Of a stretch of 64,000 bases of DNA, positions 27,485-36,869 are shown in pieces. Under the pieces are notes generated by a model. That model was not told the origin of the DNA, made no database searches, and saw nothing but the letters and a program-made list of their open reading frames with translations. Where the stretch lies: assembly GCA_025963645.1 (NCBI GenBank), contig JAOQAI010000011.1:39764-103763 (forward strand), given 5' to 3'. This stretch comes from Flaviaestuariibacter sp. Its GTDB lineage: Bacteria > Bacteroidota > Bacteroidia > Chitinophagales > Chitinophagaceae. Position 1 is the first letter of the stretch, and the number at the start of each line of letters is the position of its first letter. Both the position numbers and the translations under genes were made by a program.

Positions 27485-27913
27485 ATGGAAGAACAAAAAG
27501 ACGTAACCAACAACAGCATTTCACCTGTTGACACCACACCCAGGGTAACCGGCATTGGCGGCATCTTCTTTATTTCGGATAACCTGCAGGAAACGAAAGA
27601 ATGGTATGCTAAAAATTTAGGGCTCGAGATCAATGACTGGGGTTCATCGAGTTTTGAATCGAGGAGTATGAATAACCCAGAGGAAATAAACTCCCTTCAA
27701 TGGACGCCTTTCAAAAAAGGGAGTGACTATTTCGCCCCTTCGAAAAAGGAATTCATGATCAATTACAGGGTGCAGAATATGGAAGGACTGGTAAGCAAGC
27801 TTAGAGAAAACGGCGTGACCATATTAGACGATATCGCGACATACGACTATGGAAAATTTGTCCATATTATGGATGCCGAAGGAAACAAGATCGAACTGTG
27901 GGAACCCAGTTAA
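27485..27913 (+). CDS. VOC-family protein (glyoxalase superfamily)
   Basis: A 142-residue protein. A 20-residue polar N-tail is followed by one VOC domain: '[25 protein letters not shown]' and the C-terminal '[22 protein letters not shown]'. The ending, with Glu before Trp-Glu-Pro, is the usual metal-Glu position of the family. The substrate is unknown. The DUF2200 gene follows 8 bp later and is probably in the same transcript. Confidence 0.85.
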   Translation: MEEQKDVTNNSISPVDTTPRVTGIGGIFFISDNLQETKEWYAKNLGLEINDWGSSSFESRSMNNPEEINSLQWTPFKKGSDYFAPSKKEFMINYRVQNMEGLVSKLRENGVTILDDIATYDYGKFVHIMDAEGNKIELWEPS

Positions 27914-27921
27914 GGATTATT

Positions 27922-28218
27922 ATGGAAAAGCACAGGATATACCGAATGGCATTTGCCGGTGTTTACCCGCACTACGTGGTAAAGGCGGAGAAGAAAGGCC
28001 GCACAAAGACGGAGGTGGATGCCATCATTTGCTGGCTGACCGGGTACACCGCGGAAGCCTTGCAGCAACAGATTGACACGAAGAATGATTTTGAAACTTT
28101 TTTCGATCAGGCGCCGCAGTTGCATCCCAATGCATCAAAGATCACCGGTGTTATTTGTGGCTACCGGGTGGAAGATATTGAAGACCCGCTGATGCGCAAA
28201 GTTCGTAACCTGGATTAA
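27922..28218 (+). CDS. DUF2200 protein, truncated by an in-frame stop
   Basis: A 98-residue protein of the DUF2200 family, with no known function: '[20 protein letters not shown]', '[20 protein letters not shown]' and '[16 protein letters not shown]'. The ATG at 27922 has AAGGA nine bases before it and is preferred over an upstream start in the VOC gene. After the TAA at 28216-28218 the same frame continues with 'LIDELAKGKAMEKILRK' and then TAG at 28270-28272. That segment is the usual C-terminus of the family. The TAA therefore looks like a nonsense change from a Lys codon (AAA to TAA), removing the last 18 residues. The product may still fold. Confidence 0.82.
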   Translation: MEKHRIYRMAFAGVYPHYVVKAEKKGRTKTEVDAIICWLTGYTAEALQQQIDTKNDFETFFDQAPQLHPNASKITGVICGYRVEDIEDPLMRKVRNLD

Positions 28219-28359
28219 TTGATAGACGAACTAGCGAAGGGAAAGGCGATGGAAAAGATTTTGAGAAAGTAGTGCTGACTATTTTCGTCCTTAGTTGGCT
28301 GGGAAGGACCCATTTGATCTTAAAAAACTAAACTGCCCTAAACTCACATTTATTTCTAT

Positions 28360-28746
28360 ATGAAACAGCTTACACAAACTCTTTTGTTCGCTTGCACCAT
28401 TATCTTCCTTTGTAGCTGCGGCAAAAGCAATACACTCACGCAAGGGAATGCAGAAAAGACGATCAGGCGTTTTCTTGCGGACCGTCCATTTGCAACTTTG
28501 GCTGTGGTACTGAATCCAGCCGCCATCAGCAAAATCGAAAACACCAATATTTATTCGCAGTTCAATACCAATGTGCGGGTGCATTTCAATAGGAAAGAGG
28601 GCCAGGGCTATCGGCTGTTGTTTGATTTTACCCGGACACCCGATAACCGCTGGTATTTAAAGAAAGTGGAAGGTGTGGAGGACACTCCGGAAGAACTGGC
28701 TTCCTGGTTGGCGACCAATAAGAAACTGAATATTCCGGCCCAATAG
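28360..28746 (+). CDS. Small lipoprotein, unknown function
   Basis: A 128-residue protein with a type II signal peptide; the lipobox is 'LCSC' with the lipidated Cys20. The mature part ('ATLAVVLNPAAISKIENTNIYSQFNTNVRVHF') is a small alpha/beta domain that ends with 'GRWYLKK'-like strands. I know no named family for it. It should be anchored in the envelope. No operon partner is evident; the DUF4256 gene follows 59 bp later on the same strand. Confidence 0.72.
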   Translation: MKQLTQTLLFACTIIFLCSCGKSNTLTQGNAEKTIRRFLADRPFATLAVVLNPAAISKIENTNIYSQFNTNVRVHFNRKEGQGYRLLFDFTRTPDNRWYLKKVEGVEDTPEELASWLATNKKLNIPAQ

Positions 28747-28805
28747 CCTCCGGCTTTTTCGAAAAGCTCACACATGCTAAATGATTCAATAAGACAACAA
28801 AAACC

Positions 28806-29381
28806 ATGAGTAAAACAGCCAGCAATAAAAACAAGCTATCCTCTGAACTGCAATCCGTATTACTCAGCACACTGAAAGCCCGTTTCGAAAAGCACACGGC
28901 TCGGCATAAAGGAATAGCTTGGGCGGACGTAGAATCCAGGTTGAAAGCTAATCCCGGCAAGCTATGGTCGCTCCACGAAATGGAAACCACCGGTGGCGAA
29001 CCCGATGTGGTGGGTAAGGATAAGGCGACGGGTGAATACTTGTTTTTTGATTGTTCCGCGGAAAGTCCTGCCGGCCGCCGCAGCCTTTGCTACGATCGCG
29101 AAGGGCTGGAGTCGAGAAAGGAACACCGCCCGGAAAACAGCGCTGTGGACATGGCTACAGAGATGGGGATTGAGTTATTAACTGAAGAAGAATACCGGCA
29201 TTTACAAGGACTTGGATCTTTCGATTCGAAAACATCGAGCTGGTTGAAGACACCAGAGAACATCCGGAAGCTGGGCGGCGCTATCTTCGGCGATCTCCGT
29301 TTCGGCACCGTGTTCGTGTATCACAACGGGGCGCAGTCGTATTATGGTGGGAGAGGGTTTCGGGGTGTGCTGCGGGTGTGA
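28806..29381 (+). CDS. DUF4256 family protein
   Basis: A 191-residue cytosolic protein with a clear match to DUF4256 in my recollection: 'LWSLHEMETTGGEPDVVG', 'FFDCSAESPAGRRSLCYDRE', 'AVDMATEMGIELLTEEEYR' and 'AQSYYGGRGFRGVLRV'. The family is widespread and conserved over its full length but has no assigned function. The Cys-, Asp- and Tyr-rich core hints at an enzyme. The gene is full length with no lesion. Confidence 0.83.
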   Translation: MSKTASNKNKLSSELQSVLLSTLKARFEKHTARHKGIAWADVESRLKANPGKLWSLHEMETTGGEPDVVGKDKATGEYLFFDCSAESPAGRRSLCYDREGLESRKEHRPENSAVDMATEMGIELLTEEEYRHLQGLGSFDSKTSSWLKTPENIRKLGGAIFGDLRFGTVFVYHNGAQSYYGGRGFRGVLRV

Positions 29382-29402
29382 TGGGAGTATAAAGGTTTGG
29401 AA

Positions 29403-30493
29403 TTATGTTTTGCCTACGCTGGTGATTATTGGGCGAATTAACCATTTATCTCTCCACCTCATGAAAGGCTTTTCAATAAAAGTGTAAAGAAGGAAACCAA
29501 ATAAATAAGCACAGATACCGTAGATCAAAAATTGAATAATAATTGGAAGATCGTTTACTAATGGATAAAGTAATCTTTTAAATGGAGTGTAGTGGACTAA
29601 GTAGATAGAATAAGAAATCATGCTTGTAAATGTGATGAATTTAAAGGTTACGCCTGAGCCTTTTTTTATTGAGCTTAAAAAAGGCAACATCAAAAAAACA
29701 GAAAGTGGCACAAGCGAAAACCATCCGTATTTCCACAGATCATTAAAACCAAAGACAATTTTATTTAATTGCATCAGTATAAATAGAATTAAGCCAAGCC
29801 AGAACAAAATTTTCTCTTTTCGCCACAACTTATAATACGTGATATAAGCGCCTAAGAAGCCGAACAAAAGGCTATCAAACCGTGTAAATATTATTCTATT
29901 AGCATGTATCATTAATTGGCCATGATCTTCATAGTAAGTAGCTATGTAATTTCTTACTATTGTCTCCATTACTATCCCGGTGATAATGCAAAGAAGTAAG
30001 AATTTCCTCTTGTTTATTAATGTAAAAGCAACCACGAAAACGAATGGAATGAGCAAGTAAAACCATTCTTCTATACACAGGCTTCATGTTTCCGGATAAA
30101 CACGAGGTGCACCAATAAACAAGCTTTGCAAAAACACAAAGTACTTGGCAAAGTCAAAGAGGGTAGGGTTCCATCCGTAGAGTAATACCCGATCATTATA
30201 AACAGCATGAAGAAATAAGCCGGGAGCGTTCGCAGCCACCTACGCTTCCAAAAGTGCATAAGTTCTTTCCAACCAAAAAAGTTTTCGCTTTGCCTTAATA
30301 AAATTCCTCCAATAAGATACCCGCTCAAAACAAAAAAGATGGTTACTCCATCAAAAACAAATACCCTGTACCAAAGCGGGTCCCAATCATTATCAAAGAC
30401 GGAAAAAACATGGTTTATTAAAACCGCAGTAATAGCTGCAAAGCGAAGGATGTCTAAACCATATATGTGTTTCTCCTTTTTCAACGGAGGCAA
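29403..30493 (-). pseudogene. Acyltransferase 3 (OafA-like) gene with frameshift and nonsense change
   Basis: The N-terminal part from ATG 30493 has the family start ('HIYGLDILRFAAITAVLINHVF', 'FFVLSGYLIGG'). The frame then slips near 30168-30175: the protein continues in another frame as 'NPTLFDFAKYFVFLQSLFIG'. That second frame meets TGA at 30084-30086 exactly where the conserved Trp of 'ETWSLCIEEWFYLLIPF' should be (TGG to TGA). The remainder, with several membrane helices, reads to 29403. Intact members (about 360 residues, ten helices) transfer acyl groups to surface sugars. With two separate lesions this is more likely a true pseudogene than a read error. The region is visibly richer in AT than its neighbours. 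Confidence 0.85.
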
Positions 30494-30621
30494 TGATAGT
30501 ACATTTCATAAATTGAAGTACATTATGCTTATCTGAAACGGTTACGAAATAGCATATCTTTCATTTTCTTAAAAAGACCCAGGCGAAGAATCATATACGC
30601 CCTATGCTTATGCTAAATCTT

Positions 30622-31215
30622 ATGAAAACACTATTCACCGCCATTGCGTTGCTTTCCTTAATCCCAGCGTTCTCACAACTGGAGATAAGCACAGGTGTCG
30701 CCGTCAATAAAAACGACGCGATGGGCATGCCTGTTCATGCAGGGTACGAATTTCAAATAAGCAACCGTCTTTACACCAAATCACAAGTAGGATATAAGCG
30801 CCTGCGTCATTACAACGATTATGTTGGCGCCACGCTACGGGTTTCTATAGGCGAGATCCACCAAACCTTTTCCTACCAGGTCGTAAAGAGGAAGCGCTAC
30901 ATCTTTCAACCGAATCTTGGATTGAACTACCGCTTTTATAAATGGGAGGGCGAAATGGACCAGCCTTATAATGCACTCCCGCAACGGGCCTGGGTCATTG
31001 GGACGCGGGAGAAAAACTTTGTATTGAATAGCTACGACAATGGCTATTCGAATGTTTACAAAGTGAGTAACCTTGGATTTAGCTTGCAACTGCAAAGCCA
31101 GTTTAAACTATCAGATAAACTTTGGCTGCACCTTACTCCCTTTATGGAGCCGGACTATGACAGGAGTCAGAACACGGGTGGTTGCTATATCGGGGTTATT
31201 TTTAAGTCTTTATAA
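30622..31215 (+). CDS. Secreted outer-membrane beta-barrel-like protein
   Basis: A 197-residue protein with a signal peptide (KTLFTAIALLSLIPAFSQ). A beta-rich mature part follows, with alternating polar/hydrophobic strands such as 'LYTKSQVGYKRLRHY' and 'LGFSLQLQSQFKLSDKLWLH', and it ends in a hydrophobic 'GVIFKSL'. This fits a small (eight-strand) outer-membrane barrel. The family is not recognised. Two ATGs lie a few codons upstream (30604 and 30610), but 30622 gives a clean signal peptide. Confidence 0.68.
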   Translation: MKTLFTAIALLSLIPAFSQLEISTGVAVNKNDAMGMPVHAGYEFQISNRLYTKSQVGYKRLRHYNDYVGATLRVSIGEIHQTFSYQVVKRKRYIFQPNLGLNYRFYKWEGEMDQPYNALPQRAWVIGTREKNFVLNSYDNGYSNVYKVSNLGFSLQLQSQFKLSDKLWLHLTPFMEPDYDRSQNTGGCYIGVIFKSL

Positions 31216-31230
31216 GGAGAACCAGCGCTC

Positions 31231-31401
31231 TTAGCTGTGACCGCTCCCAGATCGAGCTTCACGCAATTGCCTTTCCAATTCTTCAATTCGTCTTTTATTC
31301 TTCCCATTGCGGACTATATAAATCACTAACACTATTGGCAAAATTATAAATAGCAGAAGGATAAAAATAACGATCACCTCATTTAAGCCTAATGGTCCCA
31401 T
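31231..31401 (-). CDS. Small single-helix membrane protein
   Basis: A 56-residue frame: 'GPLGLNEVIVIFILLL', one long hydrophobic helix (about 9-30), then a basic turn ('RNGKNKRR') and a short amphipathic helix ('IEELERQLREARSG'). Such tiny proteins with a helix followed by a charged coiled stretch are common in Bacteroidota and easily missed. It lies 38 bp downstream of the GH20 gene on the same strand and could share its transcript. The function is unknown. Confidence 0.6.
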   Translation of the reverse strand: MGPLGLNEVIVIFILLLFIILPIVLVIYIVRNGKNKRRIEELERQLREARSGSGHS

Positions 31402-31439
31402 ATAGGTAAGTCTTTAATTCTAAAAATAAACAATAATAT

Positions 31440-33899
31440 TTATTCCACGATCAATTCATCGGCAAACAGCCACGCCTTATTACCGCCGCCCGGCATCCCA
31501 TCGGGGATGGTGCCATAGTTCTTCGCCACCACCTTTATGTAGCGGGCAGACTGCTTCGCGAAGCGAACTGTGATAAAGCCCATGGTCAGCGTGTCCTTCG
31601 CAAATTCCGAAGAACGTCCTACCGGCTTGAACCGCTTGCCGTCGTTGGAGGTCAGCACTTCTACAAATGCCGGGAGATACACCCAGCTGCCGTTCTGGTC
31701 AAGCGTATGCATTTTTACGGAACTAAAGCTTTCGGCCTTGCCAAGATCAATAGTGGCTTCCAGGTCATCGCCAATAAAGCCCAGCCAGTCTGGGTAGCTT
31801 AGCCCTTTGTTGGAATAGATTCCATTGACCAGGCTAAAGGCGCCGCCTTGTCCGGGATATTTGGAGTTGGGTGTCGCTGTGATGGAGACCTTTTTGCCTG
31901 TGGCTTTGTTGAATGAAAAAGGTAGTAAAATAGGTTTTCCTCTTGTGTGATGAAAGTATTGTGTAGCACTTGCAACACCTGAACCATTTATTAAAATATT
32001 AACCTCATTTCGACCCTCTTCAAAATAAGAAACTCGTTCACCTGCTTTTTTTAGAATAGAATCTATTTTGTATCCAGCAACTCGCACTATGTCTTTCGGG
32101 TCTCTTATTTCAGATGTATCAAAGATAAAAAAATCTTTGTTTGCGATACTTTCGTATAGCACCTTAACATGGCAATATTCACAAGTTCGCTTAGAAGTTA
32201 CATTCCAAATAACTCCAGCACCATTAGGTTCTGGCAGGACCGCAGTTTTTAAGTCATAATAGGCCTCGCTAAAACTCGCCTTCCACAACTCATAACGCTG
32301 CATCTGAACCGGAAGTCTTCTTTCAAAAGAGCTCCAGTTGCGGGATTCCTTTGGACTCCATAGTACTTCGCTCAAAGCACTCAGCCGCGGAAAGATCATG
32401 TACTCCACTTTCGATGGAGTAGGAATGTATTCTGTCCACAGGTTGGCCTGGGCACCCAGTATATAACGGGCAGCCGCAGTATCCAGTTCCTTTGGTACTG
32501 GTTCGTAAGCATATACGGCTTCCAGCGGGTTATACCCACCGATCACCAGCGAGTCTTCATTCTTTGTTTGCGAGTGATCGAAATACACTGGCTTTTGCGG
32601 TGTCATGATCACGGTGTGGGCTTGTTTGGCAGCTGCTATGCCACCCCCTTCACCCTGCCAGCTCATTACGACGGCATTGGGTGCAAGTCCGCCCTCCAGT
32701 ATTTCGTCCCACCCAATAATGGTGCGGCCTTTGGCATTAAGGTATTTCTCCATCCGCTGCACAAAATAGCTTTGCAGTTGGTGCTCGTCCTTTAATCCTT
32801 CTGCTTTCATACGGGCCTGGCAACGGGGGCACCGCTTCCAGTGCGTCTTTGGACTTTCATCGCCGCCAATATGAATAAACGTAGAAGGGAACAGCGGCAA
32901 CACCTCGTCCAGCACGTCCTGCAAAAAGGTGAACGTAGAATCCTTGCCGGCACAGAACACATCTTCAAACACGCCCCAGGTTTCCTGTACCTTCTTGCCT
33001 CTTGTTCCCTGGCTGAGGAGGGAAGGGTGGGAGGGGATAAGCGTTTCCTGCTCCGGGAAGCAACTTAGCCATGGATAAGCCGCAATAGCTGCGGAGGCAT
33101 GACCGGGCATTTCGATCTCCGGCAACACCGTAATGTAGCGGGCGGCTGCATAGCGCACCACTTCCTTCACTTCTTCATGCGTATAGTAGCCGCCGTAGCG
33201 GATGTTGTCATTGCCCGTGCCGGGATAGCGCCCAATGATGGTGCCGTTTCGGTAAGCGCCAACCGTATTTAGTGCAGGATACTTCTTTATCTCGATCCGC
33301 CAGCCCTGGTCATCGGTCAGGTGCCAATGAAAGGTGTTCATTTTGTGCAGGGCGAGATAGTCAATGTATTTCTTCAAAAAGGCGACAGGAAAGAAATGAC
33401 GGCAAACATCCAGGTGCATGCCGCGGTAGGCAAAGCGGGGATAATCGGTTACTGAAATGTTTGGAATTTGAAGTTTGGGGGTTGGAGTTCGAGGCCGTTC
33501 TACCGGTAACAACTGTATTAGCGATTGCATGCCATAGAAAGTAGCGGCATAGCTATCGCCTTCAATAGTAACACCCTTCATGGATACATTTAAGTTGTAG
33601 GTTTCTTTGGCGGGTACAGTGATGAACTTGCGTGTGGAGAACCGGATATAATCTTTTCCTTCCTGGTTGTCTATGTCCAGCTTAAAGCCATAGTTGACCT
33701 GCAGGTACTCATTAAGAAGCCCGGCGATCTTGCGGTCTTCCGCATCCGTTGCCGCCAGCACGGTTTGCCGGCTGAGCGTGAAGGCACCGGGCTTTGTCGC
33801 AACGGAAACCGGTTGTGGTATGATGTTGACAACCGTAGCAGGCTTTTGCGCAAAGAGGTGTCCTGATAGTAAGCTGAAAAAGAGGAGGGCTTTCTTCAT
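31440..33899 (-). CDS. Beta-N-acetylhexosaminidase (GH20)
   Basis: An 819-residue secreted enzyme that removes terminal GlcNAc/GalNAc from glycans or chitin fragments. It has a signal peptide (1-17), a GH20b N-domain (about 25-150) and the catalytic barrel (about 155-510) starting 'YRGMHLDVCRHFFPVAFLKKYID'. The catalytic Asp347-Glu348 pair is in 'HIGGDESPKTHW'. 'MSWQGEGGG' and 'ANLWTEYIPTPSKVEYMIFPR' are the other family blocks. The C-terminus holds a beta domain and an F5/8-type carbohydrate-binding module (about 680-819, 'SFSSVKMHTLDQNGSWVYLPAFVEV'). A 'CEYCHVKV' segment near residue 570 could form a disulfide. It is a single gene with no SusCD pair nearby. Confidence 0.92.
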   Translation of the reverse strand: MKKALLFFSLLSGHLFAQKPATVVNIIPQPVSVATKPGAFTLSRQTVLAATDAEDRKIAGLLNEYLQVNYGFKLDIDNQEGKDYIRFSTRKFITVPAKETYNLNVSMKGVTIEGDSYAATFYGMQSLIQLLPVERPRTPTPKLQIPNISVTDYPRFAYRGMHLDVCRHFFPVAFLKKYIDYLALHKMNTFHWHLTDDQGWRIEIKKYPALNTVGAYRNGTIIGRYPGTGNDNIRYGGYYTHEEVKEVVRYAAARYITVLPEIEMPGHASAAIAAYPWLSCFPEQETLIPSHPSLLSQGTRGKKVQETWGVFEDVFCAGKDSTFTFLQDVLDEVLPLFPSTFIHIGGDESPKTHWKRCPRCQARMKAEGLKDEHQLQSYFVQRMEKYLNAKGRTIIGWDEILEGGLAPNAVVMSWQGEGGGIAAAKQAHTVIMTPQKPVYFDHSQTKNEDSLVIGGYNPLEAVYAYEPVPKELDTAAARYILGAQANLWTEYIPTPSKVEYMIFPRLSALSEVLWSPKESRNWSSFERRLPVQMQRYELWKASFSEAYYDLKTAVLPEPNGAGVIWNVTSKRTCEYCHVKVLYESIANKDFFIFDTSEIRDPKDIVRVAGYKIDSILKKAGERVSYFEEGRNEVNILINGSGVASATQYFHHTRGKPILLPFSFNKATGKKVSITATPNSKYPGQGGAFSLVNGIYSNKGLSYPDWLGFIGDDLEATIDLGKAESFSSVKMHTLDQNGSWVYLPAFVEVLTSNDGKRFKPVGRSSEFAKDTLTMGFITVRFAKQSARYIKVVAKNYGTIPDGMPGGGNKAWLFADELIVE

Positions 33900-34071
33900 G
33901 AATTTTTTTTTAGGGTAAAGGGTTTACAACCTGGTTAACCGCATTGCAAGCTAATTATTGTAGGCGGTAATTGAAAAAGGGCCTGCTATATGATTGAACA
34001 AAATAAGCAGCGCTTACCATTGCTTATATAAAGCCTAAACTTTTCTTACCTTTCGCATCCATTACCTGCTT

Positions 34072-36504
34072 ATGCGAATTCTATCCGCCATCTTCGTCAT
34101 CCTTTTAACAGCAGCCCTCGTTTTTGCTCTTGATACTAAATGGGGATCAATTCCTCCGCTGGGTAAATTCCTGAGTCCACAGCAAGGCTTTTGGCAGAAT
34201 GCCGAACCGTCAGACGAAGACTATAACGCTTCACTAAAGTTCTCCAATCTAAAAGGCAAAGGCACGGTTTACATAGACGAAAGATTGGTGCCGCACATCT
34301 TTGCCGAGCAGGAAGAAGACGCTTATTTTATGCAGGGTTATTTGCATGCTAAGTTCCGCTTATGGCAAATGGAATTTCAAACCTTATTTGGATCAGGGCG
34401 ATTGAGTGAGAAGTTGGGAAATGATCCCCGCATCATAAAAAACGACAGGCAAATGCGCCGCGAAGGAATGGTTTTCGCAGCCGAGAACGCAACTAAAGAA
34501 ATGGAAAGGGACCCGGCATCAAAAGCTTATTATGATGCCTATACCGCCGGCGTGAATGCTTACATCACTTCACTCAGCGAAGCAGAACTGCCTATCGAAT
34601 ACAAGTTGCTGGATTACAAGCCCGAAGCCTGGAGCAATTTTAAGGTCGCTCTCTTTTTGAAAGTCATGAGCAAGGACCTGGCAGGCTATGAGCGCGACCT
34701 GGAATTTACGAATGCAAAGTCGGTGTTCTCACTTTCCGATATGGAGCAATTGTACCCGCAGGTATCTGATTCTTCCATGCCCATCGTGCCGAAAGGAACC
34801 GCGTTTGCTGCGCCGGGTATTATACCGGTAAAGCCTGCCTCTGCCGATTCGCTATATTTTGGAAACGACACTACATTAAATGTAATCGAGACCGTTAAGC
34901 CGGAGCGGACTAACGGAAGCAATAACTGGGCGGTTAGTGGTAGTCGCACAGCGAGTGGCGCGCCGCTGTTGGCTAATGATCCGCACCTGACACTTTCCCT
35001 GCCATCAATCTGGTACGAGATGCAGATCACGACGCCTACTATGAATGTGTATGGCGCTACGTTTCCGGGTTCGCCAAGTGTCATTATCGGCTTTAACGAT
35101 CATATTGCTTTTGGCTTTACGAATGCCATGCGTGATGTGAAGGACTATTATGCCATCCGTTTTAAGGATGCTTCTAAAAAGGAATACTGGTACAATGGTG
35201 GCTGGACGCCAACACGACTTAAGATTGAAGAGGTAAAAATTAAGGGCACACCTACATTATTTGATACGGTTGCCTACACGGTTTTCGGACCGGTGATGTA
35301 TGATGAAAGCTTTACCAACGATGTGACGGGCACGAAAGCCATTGCCGTCCGATGGATGGCGCATGAGCCTTCCAACGAAGGTGCTATGTGGTTCAAGCTG
35401 GACCGGGCAAAGAATTACAACGATTACCTGGCAGCTATCAAGGGCTTTGTTTGTCCTGGCCAGAATATGCTGTTCGCTTCCAAGAGCGGAGACATTGCGG
35501 TTTGGCAGCAGGCCCGGTTCCCCGCACGCTGGCAAGGGCAGGGCAGCTTTATCATGCCGGGCGAAGACAGCAGTTATGCGTGGCAGGGTTTTATCCCGGA
35601 AGAAGAGAACCCGCATGTGCTGAACCCGGCCGAGGGTTTTATACAAAGTGCTAACCAACGTCCCGTTGATGCTTCCTACCCGTATTTTATCCCGGGCAAT
35701 TATGTGGTGCCCAGAGGCGTTACGATCCACCAGCAGTTGTCCGCTATGCCACGAGCTACGCCGCAAATGATGATGGCGCTGCAGAATAATTATTACAATA
35801 GCCAGGCAGCGGATGCGGTGCCGTTGTTACTTAAATATTTGGAGACTGATACATATCCTGCTTATGCAAAAGAATTAGAAGATTGGGATTTTAGAGCAAC
35901 GCCGGAATCTCGGGCTGCTACAATTTATCAGGCATGGATTGATAGCTTGGAGGCATTGATTTGGAATGATGAATTCAGTCGCATCGGCAAGCCGCAGGTG
36001 CGTCCTGACGAAGAAACGTTGCTTGAATTATTGCTGCGGGATTCGGCTTCCAGGTTCATTGATAACATCACTACACCTGTGGTAGAAACATTAGGCGAGC
36101 AGGTTACAAAAGCCTTTCAGTCAGCGGCTGCTGATCTTGCTATTGAAGAACAAAATAATGGGCTTGTGTGGTGGAAGCATAAAGAACCTGCTATCAATCA
36201 CCTGCTACGGGAAGCCCTGTTGCCGTTTGGCCGGCAAGGCATCAAGGCCGGCGGCATGGGTAACACGCCGAATGCCATTACGAAAACGCATGGACCGAGC
36301 TGGCGCATGATCGTTCACCTTACAGCTACCACTGAGGCGTATGGTATTTATCCCGGCGGACAAAGCGGTAATCCCGGTAGCCGGTTCTATCAAAACTTTA
36401 TAGACGATTGGACCGTAGGCAAATACTACAAGCTTTGGCTGATGAAAGCATCGGAGGCTACGGATAAGCGGGTATTGGGCACCATGACCTTTTCAAATTC
36501 CTAA
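34072..36504 (+). CDS. Penicillin acylase family protein (Ntn hydrolase)
   Basis: An 810-residue precursor of the S45 family, which autocleaves into alpha and beta chains. The N-terminus is a signal or anchor peptide (about 1-20). 'EQEEDAYFMQGYLHAKFRLWQMEF' is the family start. The nucleophile, first residue of the beta chain, is Ser283 in 'NGSNNWAVSGSRTASGAPLLANDPHL'. 'KNGSW'-like and 'GGQSGNPGSRFY' segments lie further on. The enzyme hydrolyses amide bonds of small molecules, for example quorum-sensing acyl-homoserine lactones or beta-lactams; the substrate cannot be told here. It is followed after 12 bp by a small membrane protein gene and then a DUF5686 gene, so it probably leads an operon. 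Confidence 0.92.
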   Translation: MRILSAIFVILLTAALVFALDTKWGSIPPLGKFLSPQQGFWQNAEPSDEDYNASLKFSNLKGKGTVYIDERLVPHIFAEQEEDAYFMQGYLHAKFRLWQMEFQTLFGSGRLSEKLGNDPRIIKNDRQMRREGMVFAAENATKEMERDPASKAYYDAYTAGVNAYITSLSEAELPIEYKLLDYKPEAWSNFKVALFLKVMSKDLAGYERDLEFTNAKSVFSLSDMEQLYPQVSDSSMPIVPKGTAFAAPGIIPVKPASADSLYFGNDTTLNVIETVKPERTNGSNNWAVSGSRTASGAPLLANDPHLTLSLPSIWYEMQITTPTMNVYGATFPGSPSVIIGFNDHIAFGFTNAMRDVKDYYAIRFKDASKKEYWYNGGWTPTRLKIEEVKIKGTPTLFDTVAYTVFGPVMYDESFTNDVTGTKAIAVRWMAHEPSNEGAMWFKLDRAKNYNDYLAAIKGFVCPGQNMLFASKSGDIAVWQQARFPARWQGQGSFIMPGEDSSYAWQGFIPEEENPHVLNPAEGFIQSANQRPVDASYPYFIPGNYVVPRGVTIHQQLSAMPRATPQMMMALQNNYYNSQAADAVPLLLKYLETDTYPAYAKELEDWDFRATPESRAATIYQAWIDSLEALIWNDEFSRIGKPQVRPDEETLLELLLRDSASRFIDNITTPVVETLGEQVTKAFQSAAADLAIEEQNNGLVWWKHKEPAINHLLREALLPFGRQGIKAGGMGNTPNAITKTHGPSWRMIVHLTATTEAYGIYPGGQSGNPGSRFYQNFIDDWTVGKYYKLWLMKASEATDKRVLGTMTFSNS

Positions 36505-36516
36505 AACAAATTCCGG

Positions 36517-36864
36517 ATGCGTTTTTTAGTTTCTCTCCTGCTGATAGCCTTGTTCTCTTTTATTGCCGGCATGTACCTGCCGTGGTGGAGCCTTGCCATT
36601 GTAGCCTTTTTAGTTGGACTGCTGGTGCCGCAATCGGTTGGCAGGAGCTTCCTGGCCGGCTTTCTCGGCATCTTCCTGTTATGGGGCGTGTTGGCTTTCC
36701 TTATTGACTGGAAGAATGAACATTTACTTTCGCAAAAAGTCGCGCAGCTTTTTAAGCTGGGCGATGCTTCTTTTTTACTCATTCTCATCACTGCTTTTAT
36801 AGGCGCCTTGGTAGGCGGACTGGCTGCGATGAGCGGCGCCCTGCTTAGGCGAACAAGACGATAA
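36517..36864 (+). CDS. Small integral membrane protein, unknown function
   Basis: A 115-residue protein with about four membrane helices (3-20, 24-40, 47-64 and 81-106) and a basic end ('LLRRTRR'). It has no known motif. It sits 12 bp after the penicillin-acylase gene and 5 bp before the DUF5686 gene, so it belongs to that transcript. I recall similar small proteins next to these genes in other Bacteroidota but cannot name a family. Confidence 0.7.
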   Translation: MRFLVSLLLIALFSFIAGMYLPWWSLAIVAFLVGLLVPQSVGRSFLAGFLGIFLLWGVLAFLIDWKNEHLLSQKVAQLFKLGDASFLLILITAFIGALVGGLAAMSGALLRRTRR

Positions 36865-36869
36865 ACACT

